Source of the DNA: Gigantopelta aegis
Lineage: Eukaryota; Mollusca; Gastropoda; Neomphalida; Peltospiridae
Length of the DNA: 64,000 nt
Assembly (NCBI RefSeq): GCF_016097555.1
Contig: NC_054713.1
Span: forward strand, 13,193,806-13,257,805
Direction: 5' to 3'
Under the pieces are notes generated by a model, which saw only the letters and a list, made by a program, of their open reading frames with translations, did not search any database and was not told the DNA's origin. This document shows positions 12,184 through 23,228 of the stretch, piece after piece (positions within the stretch are counted from its first letter, which is position 1; each line of letters begins with the position of its first letter). The translations under genes were made by a program, and so were the position numbers.

Positions 12184-12400
12184 ACGGTAATTGTAAAGTA
12201 GACATGAACTATAACATGGTGCTGTAACTGTAAATTAACCACTTTGTCGGTATACTGCAAAACAGTGACACACTGTGCAGTAACTGTAAAATAGTACAAC
12301 ACTGTACAGTAACTGTAAAAATAAAATGCTGTAAAAGGTTTCTCACGAAGTCCTTTACCATCTGATACAGCCTGGCTGTACAATAACTGTAAAACAGTAA
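11533..12400. repeat. 29-bp minisatellite copying the exon 3 acceptor
   Basis: On the minus strand the unit reads about TTTTACTGTTTTACAG then TTACTGTACAATA. TTTTACAG|TTACTGTACAAT is identical to the acceptor and first codons (LLYN) of exon 3. About 20 units run from 11533 to 12120. Decayed units continue to about 12400 beyond the (TA)n at 12121-12180. The first few units upstream of exon 3 are open in frame with it. Confidence 0.9.
12121..12180. repeat. (TA)n microsatellite
   Basis: About 60 bp of pure TA inside the 29-bp array. Confidence 0.95.
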
Positions 12401-12428
12401 AGCACTAAGCACATTAAAGGTGTAAACG

Positions 12429-12690
12429 ATGTGCGGTCGGTCTGAGATGGATCCCCGTCGGTGGGCCCATTGGGCTATTTCTCGTTCCAGCCAGTGCACC
12501 ACGACTGGTATATCAAAGGCCGTGGTATGTACTACCCTGTTTGTGGGATGGTGTATATAAAAGATCCCTAGCTGCTAATCGAAAATAGTAGCCCATGAAG
12601 TGGCGACAGTGGGGTTCCTCTCTTAATATCTGTGTGGTCCTTAACCGTTAAATAAAACATTTCTTTCTTTTTTTCTTCTTTTGTTTTTGT
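12429..12690 (+). mobile_element. SINE, truncated head I with tail alpha, next to the exon 2 donor
   Basis: Starts within the head at GTGCGGTCGGTCTGAG, carries the core GTATATAAAAGATCCC and tail alpha with an internal deletion. TTAAAGGTGTAA before and TTAAAGGTATAA after it look like the target duplication. It ends about 27 bp from the exon 2 donor on the opposite strand. Confidence 0.85.
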
Positions 12691-12717
12691 TTTAAAGGTA
12701 TAAGCTGAAATGATTAC

Positions 12718-12861
12718 CTTAAATTCGGATTCAATTTCCGCCATCTTCCGGAAGTTGACGCTATGCCGGAAGGCGGAGATGATCGGGTCCTCCTCCGTAA
12801 GCACCATATAGGCTGGGCTCGCCATGGCTCGGAAGGTGTCGAGTCTAGTGCTAGTGTACAC
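12718..12861 (-). CDS. TRPC: TRPC-like channel, exon 2
   Basis: The exon has 48 codons, phase 0. The acceptor is GTTTTCACAG at 12862 and the donor AAG|GTAATC at 12718/12717. It encodes VYTSTRLDTFRAMASPAYMV, then LTEEDPIISAF and AEIESEFK. The ASPAY..L..EDP pattern and the closing IE.EFK are family signatures of the TRPC linker region (TRP_2 domain) that follows the ankyrin repeats. It joins in frame to SEDFK at the end of exon 1 and LLYN at the start of exon 3. Confidence 0.9.
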
Positions 12862-12989
12862 CTGTGAAAACAAGAGTACCAGTGAGATACATGATATGCC
12901 CATCAGGAGTTTGATGGAAAACCATATCTATATTAATGAATATATTACGGGTATGATTCAAGTCTAACTATGTGAACTTTTTGCAATGG

Positions 12990-15378
12990 GATAGATGAAC
13001 AGTTTGTTTTGGATCAACCATCATCCCAAGTTGTTCCTACATGTGGTTTGATGGCCCTGTATGCAAGATATGTCCGGACAAGTATTTACTGTTATGTGCA
13101 GTAGACCGTGAAAAGTAGGTCACAATGACCTAGTAATATTACGTGACAAACCGCCATCCCAAGTTATTCCTACATGTGAGGTTTAATGGTCCTCTATGCA
13201 TCTGTATGCAAGATATGATCCGGACAAGGATTTACTGTTATGTGCAATAGCCGTGAAAAGAATGTCACAGTGACTTAGTAATACTACGTGACACACCGCC
13301 ATCCCAAGTTGTTCCTACATGTGAGGTTTGATGATCCTGTATGCAAAATATGGTCCGGACAAAGATTTACTATTATGAGCAGTAGACCATAAAACGTAGG
13401 TCACAGTGACCTAGTAATAGTACGCGACAAACCGCCATCCCATGTTGTTCCTTCATGTAAGGTTTGATGGTCCTGTATGCATCTGTATGCAAGATATGGT
13501 CCGGACAAGGATTTACTGTTATGTGCAATAGCCGTGTAAAGTAGGTCACAGTGACTTAGTAATACTACGTGATAAAACACCATCCCAAGTTGTTCCTACA
13601 TGTGAGGTTTGATGATCCTGTATGCAAGATATGGCCCGAACAAGGATTTACTGTTATGAGCAGTATACCATAAAAAGTAGGTCACAGTAACCTGGTAATA
13701 GTACGCGACAAACCACCATCTCAAGTTGTTATTACATGTGAGGTTTGATGGTCCTCTATGCATCTGTATGCAAGATATGGTCCGGACAAGGATTTACTGT
13801 TATGTGCAATAGCCGTGAAAAGTAGGTCACAGTGACCTAGTAATAGTACGCGACAAACCGCCATCTCAAGTTGTTATTACATGTGAGGTTTGATGGTCCT
13901 CTATGCATCTGTATGCAAGATATGGTCCGGACAAGGATTTACTGTTATGTGCAATAGCCGTGAAAAGTAGGTCACAGTGACCTAGTAATAGTACGCGACA
14001 AACCGCCATCTCAAGTTGTTATTACATGTGAGGTTTGATGGTCCTCTATGCATCTGTATGCAAGATATGGTCCGGACAAGGATTTACTGTTATGTGCAAT
14101 AGCCGTGAAAAGTAGGTCACAGTGACCTAGTAATAGTACGCGACAAACCGCCATCTCAAGTTGTTATTACATGTGAGGTTTGATGGTCCTCTATGCATCT
14201 GTATGCAAGATATGGTCCGGACATGGATTTACTGTTTTGAGCAGTAGACCATAAAAAGTAGGTCACAGTGACCTAGTAATATTACGCGACAAACCGCCAT
14301 CTCAAGTTGTTATTACATGTGAGGTTTGATGGTCCTCTATGCATCTGTATGCAAGCTATGGTCCGGACAAGGATATACTGTTATGTGCAATAGCCGTGAA
14401 AAGTAGGTCACAGTGACCTAGTAATAGTACGCGACAAACCGCCATCTCAAGTTGTTATTACATGTGAGGTTTGATGGTCCTCTATGCATCTGTATGCAAG
14501 ATATGGTCCGGACAAGGATTTACTGTTATGTGCAATAGCCGTGAAAAGTAGGTCACAGTGACCTAGTAATAGTACGCGACAAACCGCCATCTCAAGTTGT
14601 TATTACATGTGAGGTTTGATGGTCCTCTATGCATCTGTATGCAAGATATGGTCCGGACAAGGATTTACTGTTATGTGCAATAGCCGTGAAAAGTAGGTCA
14701 CAGTGACCTAGTAATAGTACGCGACAAACCGCCATCTCAAGTTGTTATTACATGTGAGGTTTGATGGTCCTCTATGCATCTGTATGCAAGATATGGTCCG
14801 GACAAGGATTTACTGTTTTGAGCAGTAGACCATAAAAAGTAGGTCACAGTGACCTAGTAATAGTACGTGACAAACCGCCATCTCAAGTTGTTATTACATG
14901 TGAGGTTTGATGGTCCTCTATGCATCTGTATGCAAGATATGGTCCGGACAAGGATTTACTGTTATGTGCAATAGCCGTGAAAAGTAGGTCACAGTGACCT
15001 AGTAATAGTACGCGACAAACCGCCATCTCAAGTTGTTATTACATGTGGGGTTTGATGGTCCTCTATGCATCTGTATGCAAGATATGGTCCGGACAAGGAT
15101 TTACTGTTAAGTGCAATAGCCGTGAAACGTAGGTCACAGTGACCTAGTAATAGTACGCGACAAACCGCCATCTCAAGTTGTTATTACATGTGAGGTTTGA
15201 TGGTCCTCTATGCATCTGTATGCAAGATATGGTCCGGACAAGGATTTACTGTTATGTGCAATAGCCGTGAAAGGTAGGTCACAGTGACCTAGTAATAGTA
15301 CGCGACAAACCGCCATCTCAAGTTGTTCTTACATGTGAGATTTGATGGTCCTCTATGCATCTGTATGCAAGATATGAT
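12990..15378. repeat. 145-bp satellite array carrying ERE palindromes
   Basis: Sixteen or so units of 145 bp, most over 95% alike by eye. Landmarks in order: GCGACAAACCGCCATC, TTACATGTGAGGTTTGATGG, CTATGCATCTGTATGCAAG, GGTCCGGACAAGGATTTACT, then AGGTCACAGTGACCT. The last is a perfect inverted repeat with a 3-bp spacer. Perfect copies start at 13398, 13824, 13969, 14114, 14260, 14405, 14550, 14695, 14841, 14986, 15131 and 15276. About four more have one or two changes. The array lies in TRPC intron 1. Confidence 0.95.
13398..15290. promoter_or_regulatory. Twelve perfect ERE-like palindromes (AGGTCAcagTGACCT), phased at 145 bp
   Basis: AGGTCA-CAG-TGACCT equals the consensus oestrogen response element, two inverted nuclear-receptor half sites spaced by three bases. 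Spacing is 145-146 bp except for the first gap. Whether any receptor binds here is not shown by the sequence, and the site may simply be part of the satellite. Confidence 0.5.
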
Positions 15379-15380
15379 AA

Positions 15381-15702
15381 GGACGGGATTTAGCTCAGCC
15401 GGTTGAGTGCTCGCTTGAGGTACTTGCGTCGGAGGTTCGAACCACCTCGGTGGATCCATTCAATTGATTGGGGTTTTTCTTATTCCATCTAATGCACCGC
15501 AACTGGTCAAAAGCTGTGGTATGTGGTTTCCTGTCTGTGGGACAGTGCATATAAAAGCTCCCTTCTTGCGTTTGGAAAAATGTAGCGGGTTTCCTCTGAT
15601 GACTACGAGTCAGAATTATCAAATATTGACTATCCAGTAGCCGATTATTAATTAATCCATGTGCTCTAGTGATGACGTGAAACAAAATAAACTTTAACTT
15701 TT
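15381..15702 (+). mobile_element. SINE, head III (GGATTTAGCTCAGCCGG) with tail beta
   Basis: The head looks like a tRNA: TTTAGCTCAGCCGG as A box and GGTTCGAACCACC as B box. The shared core GCATATAAAAGCTCCC follows, then tail beta with TCTAGTGATGACGTGAAACA. It sits on the boundary between the 145-bp and 61-bp arrays. Confidence 0.88.
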
Positions 15703-15777
15703 AGTAAATGATGTTATAATATGGTGAGGCGAGATTGTAAAATAATTAATGTGTAGTTGTGTTTATATTTTGCATTA

Positions 15778-15942
15778 CAGGGCCGTACCCTGATCAAAAT
15801 CCTGGGGGGGGGGGGGGGGGTGTTGGGCACTACTTTTTATAAACAAATGAAACACTATATAAATTAAACCCTGACTGAGATGTGTATGTTATATTTTGGA
15901 CTAAAAAAAAAGTGAGATACTGTTCCCGAGGGTACAGCCCTG
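15778..15942. mobile_element. hAT-like MITE, CAGGGC ends, TSD CATTA
   Basis: Ends CAGGGCCGTACCCTG and GAGGGTACAGCCCTG are inverted repeats of about 14 bp. CATTA is duplicated at 15773-15777 and 15943-15947. It carries a G run of about 17. Confidence 0.82.
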
Positions 15943-16001
15943 CATTAATAAATGCTGTTATAATATGGTGAGGCGAGATTGTAAGTTTGTTAATCTGTAT
16001 T

Positions 16002-16149
16002 AGAGCCGGTTTAAGGATCCGCGGGGCCTGTATAAAAAAATACCAGCGGTCCCCCTTCCTAGGATATATATTTTGCAACCCTCTCGGGGAGAGGTGAAAA
16101 ATGACACATCACCGCGGGGCCCCTGTGCTACAAGGATAAACTGGCTCTG
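16002..16149. mobile_element. MITE with AGAGCCGGTTTA ends
   Basis: Left end AGAGCCGGTTTAAGGAT and right end AAGGATAAACTGGCTCT are inverted repeats. No certain target duplication. Confidence 0.6.
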
Positions 16150-17384
16150 ATCTATATTTGTATTTTGTATTAATAAATGATGTTATAATATGTTGAGGCG
16201 AAATTGTGAATTTGTTCAACATTATTTGTATTTTGTATTAATAAACTATATTATAATATGGTGAGGCGAGATTGTGAGTTTGTTTAACTGAATTTGTATT
16301 AATAAATTATGTTATAATATGGTGAGGCGAGATTGTGAGTTTGTTTAACTGAATTTGCATTAATAAACTATATTATAATATGGTGAGGCGAGATTGTGAG
16401 TTTGTTTAACTGAATTTGTATTAATAAACTATATTATAATATGGTGAGGCGAGATTGTGAGTTTGTTTAACTGAATTTGTATTAATAAATTATGTTATAA
16501 TATGGTGAGGCGAGATTGTGAGTTTGTTTAACTGAATTTGCATTAATAAATTATGTTCTAATATGGTGAGGCGAGATTGTGAGTTTGTTTAACTGAATTT
16601 GTATTAATAAACTATATTATAATATGGTGAGGCGAGATTGTGAGTTTGTTTAACTGAATTTGTATTAATAAATTATGTTCTAATATGGTGACGCAAAATT
16701 GTAATTTTGTTAAACATTATTTGTATTTTGTATAAATGATGTTATTATATGGTGATGCGAGATTGTGAGTTTGTTCATCTGTATTTCTATTTTGTATTAA
16801 TAAATTAGTTTATAATATGGTGAGGCGAGATTAGCACTATGAATCATTTTAGGTGAATGGGATCACAGAACCATATCAAGATGTGGAGATTCACATTTAC
16901 CGTTCACCGAGATATATTTCTATTTGAAAAATATCCTATTGTTCACACTATCGTTGACGGATGAAATCTGATATAGTGTCGTATGATATCTTCACACTAT
17001 TCGCAATTCTCTGTACAAACAATTCTGCAAAATACACAATAATTATATCCACAATTTTTTTTTTTTTAAATCCAATTTTCATTATTTTGAAAGCCTCTAT
17101 TCTTTTGGTCAGTGATTACCAGAAGTGACAAAAAGCTCGCGAAATTCCCTAGAGTGACGTGGCTTGAGATATAATTTATTAATAGAGTTGATAATAGACC
17201 ACGCGAACGTCGCCGGTGGGATCAAGAAAGGGGTGTGACAGGGTACATTAGACTTTCATCAATATTTAGAAACAGGACAGGACATTTCTGATATTAGTCT
17301 AGTGGTCATTATTGTTAATGACGTCACACATGCCAGTGCGGTGTTAGTCATGTTGATATTGTGGCAAAATATTTTCAGTTTATC

Positions 17385-17445
17385 TAAATATAATATGATG
17401 GTGATGCTTGAACCTTGATTAAGCACGAAAATAAGTTGAAATGAA
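17385..17445 (+). mobile_element. SINE tail gamma fragment
   Basis: GATGCTTGAACCTTGATTAA and GCACGAAAATAAGTTGAAAT are the 3' end of the family called gamma here (others at 25985, 46866, 50905, 59682). From 16836 to 17384 I see no feature. Confidence 0.55.
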
Positions 17446-17449
17446 ATGA

Positions 17450-17956
17450 CGGTGATGTTGTTGTTGATAATGTTGGTAATGATAACGATGATGTGGTGAT
17501 ATGATAATGATGAATGATGATGTTGATGATGATGATGATGATGATGACGGCAGTGGTGGTTGTCAACATAGGGGTAAAGGATTCCATTTTTATAGGAAGA
17601 CTGGCTGCTTTTTGCACGAATTCAATGAAAATGCCCGAATCTGGATAACAACATTTATGCATATTAGCATTACTGCCAAACACTTGGGGCGGGGGTGGTG
17701 GGGTGGGGTGGAGGATGGGGGTGTTTTGGTGACCTCCCTGCGCCCGTGTCTGTTACGCCTATGGTTGTCATGATGTTGAATTTTTTATTTTCAGGTTTTA
17801 ATTATGCTGATACTGATGATGATGATGATAATTATGGCGTTGATGTTGATAATAGTCAAAATGATAAGGATGATGTGGTGATATGATTACGATAATGTTA
17901 ATAACGATGGCGACCCTGGCTAGTTCTGGTGCTAATGGTGATGACGATGATGATGG

Positions 17957-17987
<31 letters not shown>

Positions 17988-18160
17988 TGTGATGGTTATT
18001 CACTATAGTAGTGGTGGTTTATGAATGATCTTGGTGGTGCTTATGATAGTAATGATGATGATGATGATGATGATTAATGATTATGTCAAATGATGATGTT
18101 GACGAAGATAAACGGTGGTGGTGGTGGTGGTGATGATAACGACGTCGACAATAATGATGA
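17450..18160. repeat. Degenerate GAT-rich microsatellite region
   Basis: Interrupted (GAT)n and (GGT)n on the plus strand, densest at 17517-17550, 17810-17835, 17940-17985 and 18045-18080. Open frames of poly-Asp or poly-His in it are composition effects. 18160-18510 holds nothing recognised. Confidence 0.85.
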
Positions 18161-18512
18161 TATGGTGATTTAGCCACACTGTACACGTCCTGTTTTGTCA
18201 TTTTTCACATAGGCATACGCGATAACGTTAGTCATGGTTTCGTGTAGGAACACGTCCTTATAATTGGACATATGATCACAGTGATCCTGTCTCCACCCTC
18301 CTTCTGCCGCCTATGATTATAGGTATTATTGAAACTTTATGAAATTCAAACCCAGTCCTTTTATTTCATACATATAACTGTCTAAATCAGAGCATTCAAC
18401 ACTGATATTACACATCGTTTCCCTGCCAATCTAATTGCATTTTGCGCATTAGGTAAGTGTATGCTTCACGAACAATTCCATATGATACTTGTTTCATGAT
18501 ATTAATTGTTAC

Positions 18513-18630
18513 ATTGTGTAAATAATATCGACTGTGACGGCCCAACATCTGCGTTTTAATGTCCTTAATTTATTGTGTAAATAATATCGACTGTGACGGC
18601 CCAACATCCGCGTTTTAATGTCCTTAATTT
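18513..18630. repeat. Two-copy 59-bp direct repeat
   Basis: ATTGTGTAAATAATATCGAC with GCGTTTTAATGTCCTTAATT occurs at 18513 and again at 18572, one base different (ATCTGCG, ATCCGCG). A short (GTT)n follows at 18704-18731. Confidence 0.85.
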
Positions 18631-18744
18631 ATTGTGTGAATAATTAATACTTGTATTATTCGTGAACAGTATAGCAAAGTGATTAATTTGTGTAAACATA
18701 TTGTTGTTTGTTGTTGTTGTTGTTGTTGTTTCAAAGCTGTTTGT

Positions 18745-18945
18745 TAGATATATGGTATCTAACGGCTACCAATGTAGTATTCTCTATTTAAATCACTAGT
18801 TACTTAAATAAATGGTAACTAACGGCTACCAATGTAGTATTCTCTATTTAAATCACTAGTTACTTAAATAAATGGTAACTAACGGCTACCAATGTAGTAT
18901 TCTCTATTTAAATTACTGGTTATAAGAGATATATGGTACCTAACA
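18745..18945. repeat. 60-bp satellite, left of LINE
   Basis: Units GGTAACTAACGGCTACCAAT, GTAGTATTCTCTATTTAAAT, CACTAGTTACTTAAATAAAT repeat every 60 bp. Broken off at about 18945 by the LINE. Confidence 0.9.
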
Positions 18946-21334
18946 ACATCTATCTATTTACAAAGTACAAAGTGTTACAAAAGAAACTGCGTTCATCTTA
19001 CCTAATGCAGGAAGGAAATATGATTGGTACTCTTATGAAAAATAACCCTAAAGCATTTTACAAAAAATTTAGTAAATCTAAAAAAGACCATAACTGTGAT
19101 ATAACAATAGACACATTTATGAATCACTTTAAAAACCTCGCTTGTTCTACACAAAACGATGATACACAAGGGACTAACGACTGCACTAATGAAGATAACC
19201 AAGCCTTATACGAAGAATTAAGCGTATTACGGAACATGAGCTCCGATATGTGTTAAGCAAAGCTATGCGTAACAAAAGCCCCGGCGTTGATGGCCTATTA
19301 TATGAGTTTTTCGCTGAATGTAAAGATATAATGCTGCCTATACTATGTAAACTTTTTAATGTTATTTTAGACTCTGACATCTTTCCAGAAAATTGGTGCA
19401 ATGGCACAATTATTTCTGTTATTAAAATGGGTGATAAAAACGATGTAAATAATTATAGAGGTATCACGCTCATGAGCCACTTATCAAAATTGTTCACAAC
19501 AATTTTAAATAATAGATTATTGAATGTGAGTTCAACCTACAATATTATATCTGATGCACAGTTTGGGTTTAAGCCCGGTTTTAGCACAGTTGACGCTATT
19601 TTTGCTCTGCAGAGTCTTATAACTATTACGCTTGGCAGTAAGAAAAGACTCTATTGTGCTTTTATTGACTTTAGTAAAGCATTTGATACAGTTGAGCATA
19701 AGGCATTGTGGCTAAACATTTATAAATTAGGATTAAATAGTAAGCTTGTAAATGTTGTAAAATCAATGTATGGTCAGATAAAATCATGTATGAAATATCA
19801 GGGAAATATATCTGAATCCTTCTGGTACAAATCCGGTCTAATTCAAGGAGAAGCTCTTTCGCCATTCTTGTTTTCTTTATTTGTTAACGATCTAGAAATG
19901 GAACTGTTAAATTCCACCGACCGACTATACCAGTTAAATATGCTTCATCTTTGTCTACTGATGTATGCCGATGATACAGTATTGTTTTCCGAAAGTGCGC
20001 CTGAATTGCAGAGTATGTTAGATACTTTGTATATATACTCAAACAAATGGAATTTAAAACGTAAATATTAATAAAAGTAAAATTGTAGTATTCAGAAAAG
20101 GTGGAAATGTGAAACCTGAAGAAAGGTGGACATACCACGAAAGCGATTTAGAAATTGTTGACAGTTTTAACTATCTTGGGGTCTGTCTTCATTATAATGG
20201 AAAATTTAATACCGCTCAGAAGGTAATATGCAACCAAGGTAGAAAAGCTATGGCTGCTTTATTTGGTAAAACTAGTAACTATTTCTTAAATGCAGAAACA
20301 TTACTATCACTGTTTGATACATATGTTAGTAGTATTTTAAATTATGGCTGTGAAGTTTGGGGTTTTAACAAAGCAAATAGTCACGAGATCCTACATTTAC
20401 AATTCTGTAAACGTAGTTTAGGCGTGAAAAGGAGCACTACTAATATGATGGTCTATTTTGAATTAGGTAGATCACCTTTGTACATAAGTAGGAACATCCG
20501 TATGGTTAAATATTGGATAAATGTGTTGAATACAGATAACTGTATTTTGAAAGAGTGTTATAACACCCTATATGACGAGTGCATAAGAAAACCACGTTCT
20601 GTTAACTGGGTTAGTCAAATAAGAGACGTGCTTCTCACAAATGGTTTTGGTCACATATGTTATAATCAAAATGTAGAAAATCGCAATACATTTATATCAC
20701 TATTCAAACAGAGAATGATTGATCAATTTATTCAATCTATGTATGCTGTATTCAACAATTCTCCAAAATGTCTGGTATACAAATTCGTTGTTAATAATTA
20801 TTGCTTACAACCTTATCTGCAGAAACCTATTGCCTTGAAACATATTTTGAGTAAATACAGATTATCTTCCCATAATCTCTTTATAGAAACGGGCAGATAC
20901 CACAATATTGACAGGAATAATAGAATTTGTCGTCTGTGCAATATGAATGTAGTAGAAGACGAATATCACTTTGTTCTAGTGTGTCCTTTCATCAGTAACA
21001 TAAGAGATAAATATATTAAACCTTTTTATTACAATAAACCATCAGCATTTAAATTAACGCAACTACTGTCCAGCGACAATTCAAAACAGCTAATTAAATT
21101 GTGTAAATATTTGAAAACTGCTACCACGCATAGAACAGACAACATTGATACATGACATATGTTATTGTTGTATATTATTGCTATGCATTTACTATAGAAT
21201 TTTATCGATTGTAACCCGATGCTACATACCATTCCCCGCAGTGTGCACATTATATTATTTTATATATAAATATGTATGTATGCCTACAAAATGTATATTT
21301 TTTGGCAAAAAAATAAAATTTGTGAATTTAAAGC
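18946..21334 (+). mobile_element. 5'-truncated non-LTR retrotransposon (LINE)
   Basis: About 2.4 kb with a reverse transcriptase and a C-terminal region on the plus strand, followed by an A-rich 3' end (about 21300-21330). No endonuclease domain is present, as expected for 5' truncation. It is inserted in the satellite that continues on both sides. The arrangement and the C-terminal CxxC...H....C finger suit the jockey/CR1-like assemblage, but I cannot fix the clade. Confidence 0.88.
18955..21155 (+). pseudogene. LINE reverse transcriptase, two frameshifts visible
   Basis: Recognisable RT blocks in order are KSPGVDGL (19270s), the AFIDFSKAFD block, GLIQGEALSPFLFSLFVNDL, then YADDTVLF with the catalytic YADD at 19974-19985. 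Downstream are NYGCEVWG and a finger CRLCN...DEYHF..VCP near 20930-20990. The reading frame changes near 19250 (before the KSPGVDG block) and near 20060 (after the YADD domain; a single extra base would explain it). The first seven bases' worth of residues at the usual ATG (18933) come from satellite, not LINE. Otherwise the frame is open, so the copy is fairly young. It is unlikely to be active because it lacks an endonuclease. Confidence 0.88.
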
Positions 21335-22690
21335 ACTCACGTAGTATTCTCTATTTAAACCACAAATTATAAGATATATGCGACCTAACGGCCACTCATG
21401 TAGTATTCTCTATTTAAATCCTTAGTTACAAATGATATATAATGGGCACTCGTGTAGTATTCTCTATTTAAATCCTTAGTTACAAATGATATATAATGGG
21501 CACTCGTGTAGTATTCTCTGTTTAAATCCTTAGTTACAAATGATATATAATGGGCACTCACGTAGTATTCTCTATTTAAATCCTTAGTTACAAATGATAT
21601 ATAATGGGCACTCACGTAGTATTCTCTATTTAAATACTTAGTTACAAATGATATATAATGGGCATTCACGTAGTATTCTCTATTTAAATACTTAATTACA
21701 AATGATATATAATGGGCACTCAGGTAGTATTCTCTATTTAAATACTTAGTTACAAATGATATATAATGGGCATTCATGTAGTATTCTCTATTTAAATCCT
21801 TAGTTACAAATTATATATAATGGGCACTCGTGTAGTATTGTCTATTTTAACCACAAATTATAAGATAAAGGTTATACACGATCATTAATTACTACATGCA
21901 GTTCAATACAATTTCTGTGTCAGAATATATTCTGTGAAAAATACAACACTGTTGAGAGGGTCGTATGATTACTAATTTTTGAGAGTGTTCTCGACTGACA
22001 ACGACCACGAGGTCAACCTATGTATAATCATCAAAGAAAGATTTCAAAAAGCACATCAGAATTTTGAAGTATTTTTTTATGAGGAACTATTTCCTAAACT
22101 GGACTATATTAAGCTGCTACAGCAAGTAAAGACACGACAAAAGGTGGTGTGTTGTCTAAATGGTAACTAATAACCACTCATGTATAATTCTCTATTTAAA
22201 CCATTAGTTATAAGATAAAAGGTATCTAACGACTACTCATACAGTATTCTCTATTTAAATTACTACTGATAAGGTAATTGGTATATAGCGGCCACCTCTG
22301 TAGTATACCAAATCATATATATTGGCTACTCATAAGGTATTCTCTATTAAATCTCTAGTGATTGATAAATGATATTTACCCTGTGTATTATTATCTATTT
22401 AAACCACTAGTTATAAGATAAATGGTATTTAACGGCCACCCATGCAGTATTCTCTATTTAAATCACTAGTGATAAGGTAAAAAGGTATCTAGCGACCACC
22501 TGTGTTGTATGTTTTGTTTAAACCATTAGTTACAATTATATCTAATCGCCATTCATGTAGTATTCTCTATTTAAACCACTAGTAATAAGATAAATTGTAT
22601 TTAACGGCCACACATGAAGTATTCTCTATTTAAATCACTAGTGATAAGATAAATGGTATCTAGCGACCACCTGTGTTGTATTCTGTGTAA
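21335..22690. repeat. 54-bp satellite and decayed 60-bp relatives, right of LINE
   Basis: Units ATATAATGGGCACTCGTGTA, GTATTCTCTATTTAAATCCT, TAGTTACAAATGAT repeat every 54 bp from about 21380 to 21850. More decayed units similar to the left flank continue to about 22690, interrupted by R2 at 21880-22160. Since 54 is divisible by 3, an 18-residue repeat is open on the minus strand; it is not evidence for a protein. Confidence 0.9.
21880..22160 (+). repeat. Dispersed repeat R2, copy 1
   Basis: Shares TTTCTGTGTCAGAATATATT, CTGTGAAAAATACAAC and ATCATCAAAGAAAGATTTCA with copies at 27141-27560 (minus), 50690-50900 and 63085-63900. A short open stretch reading IIKERFQKA is common to all. Class unknown. 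Confidence 0.7.
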
Positions 22691-23228
22691 ATTCGATTAA
22701 GATACATAGTATTTTAATTCAGTGCAATTTTAAGCAATTCAAGCCATAGTACGAAGGAACTATTTCCAATCGGTGTTCGTTATCGGTTATAAAGGTGTGG
22801 ACAACCTAAACATCTCGTGCTTCTGCTTTTATATATATATATATCCCTATTAATTTTAAATAGCTTTTTTGTCTAGGTGGACAGGGTCTTATATTACAAT
22901 GTCATACCATAACACCGTAGCTAGCATATAATAAGGGGGGGGGGGTGAGTCTATAAAGAATCATGACACTAATATAAGGCCTTTTCCAGCTAGATAAAAA
23001 GGGAATATTTTCATAATTTGTCCAGGTGGGGCAACTGTTCTCTGCCCAGTGGCACCTGCCCTTCTATTAAATACAGTCCTGTCTGACTTTCTAAATTTGT
23101 CTATTAAGTATGGAGAATGTATGGTATACTTCAATCAGAAAAGTGTTCAAACAAGCCTGTTGTGAGCACAGCCTCTGACTTCGCCAGAGAGTTCTGCCTA
23201 CAAGAGTACAAGAGTAAAACGTATCTAC
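22691..23228. other. TRPC intron 1, 5' part, nothing recognised
   Basis: AT-rich sequence with a short (TA)n at 22830 and a G run at 22937. It contains no exon that I can support. Confidence 0.5.

Larger units (their letters stand above)
15703..16835. repeat. 61-bp satellite array with two MITE insertions
   Basis: The unit is about AATAAATTATGTTATAATAT, GGTGAGGCGAGATTGTGAGT, TTGTTTAACTGAATTTGTATT. Spacing of GGTGAGGCG at 16260, 16321 and 16382 gives 61 bp. MITEs lie at 15778-15942 and 16002-16149. Confidence 0.92.

Noticed and set aside
12990-15378. CRISPR-like regular spacing
   Set aside because: The whole 145-bp unit is repeated with no unique spacers, and the sequence is eukaryotic. It is a satellite.
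17450-18160. Asp-rich or His-rich short proteins
   Set aside because: They follow from GAT/ATC trinucleotide repeats.
21385-21777. 130-residue frame of an 18-residue repeat (HYISFVTKYLNREYY)
   Set aside because: The satellite period is 54 bp, so an open frame repeats automatically. The neighbouring 60-bp relatives do not keep it coding-like, and no initiation signal or splice site is seen.
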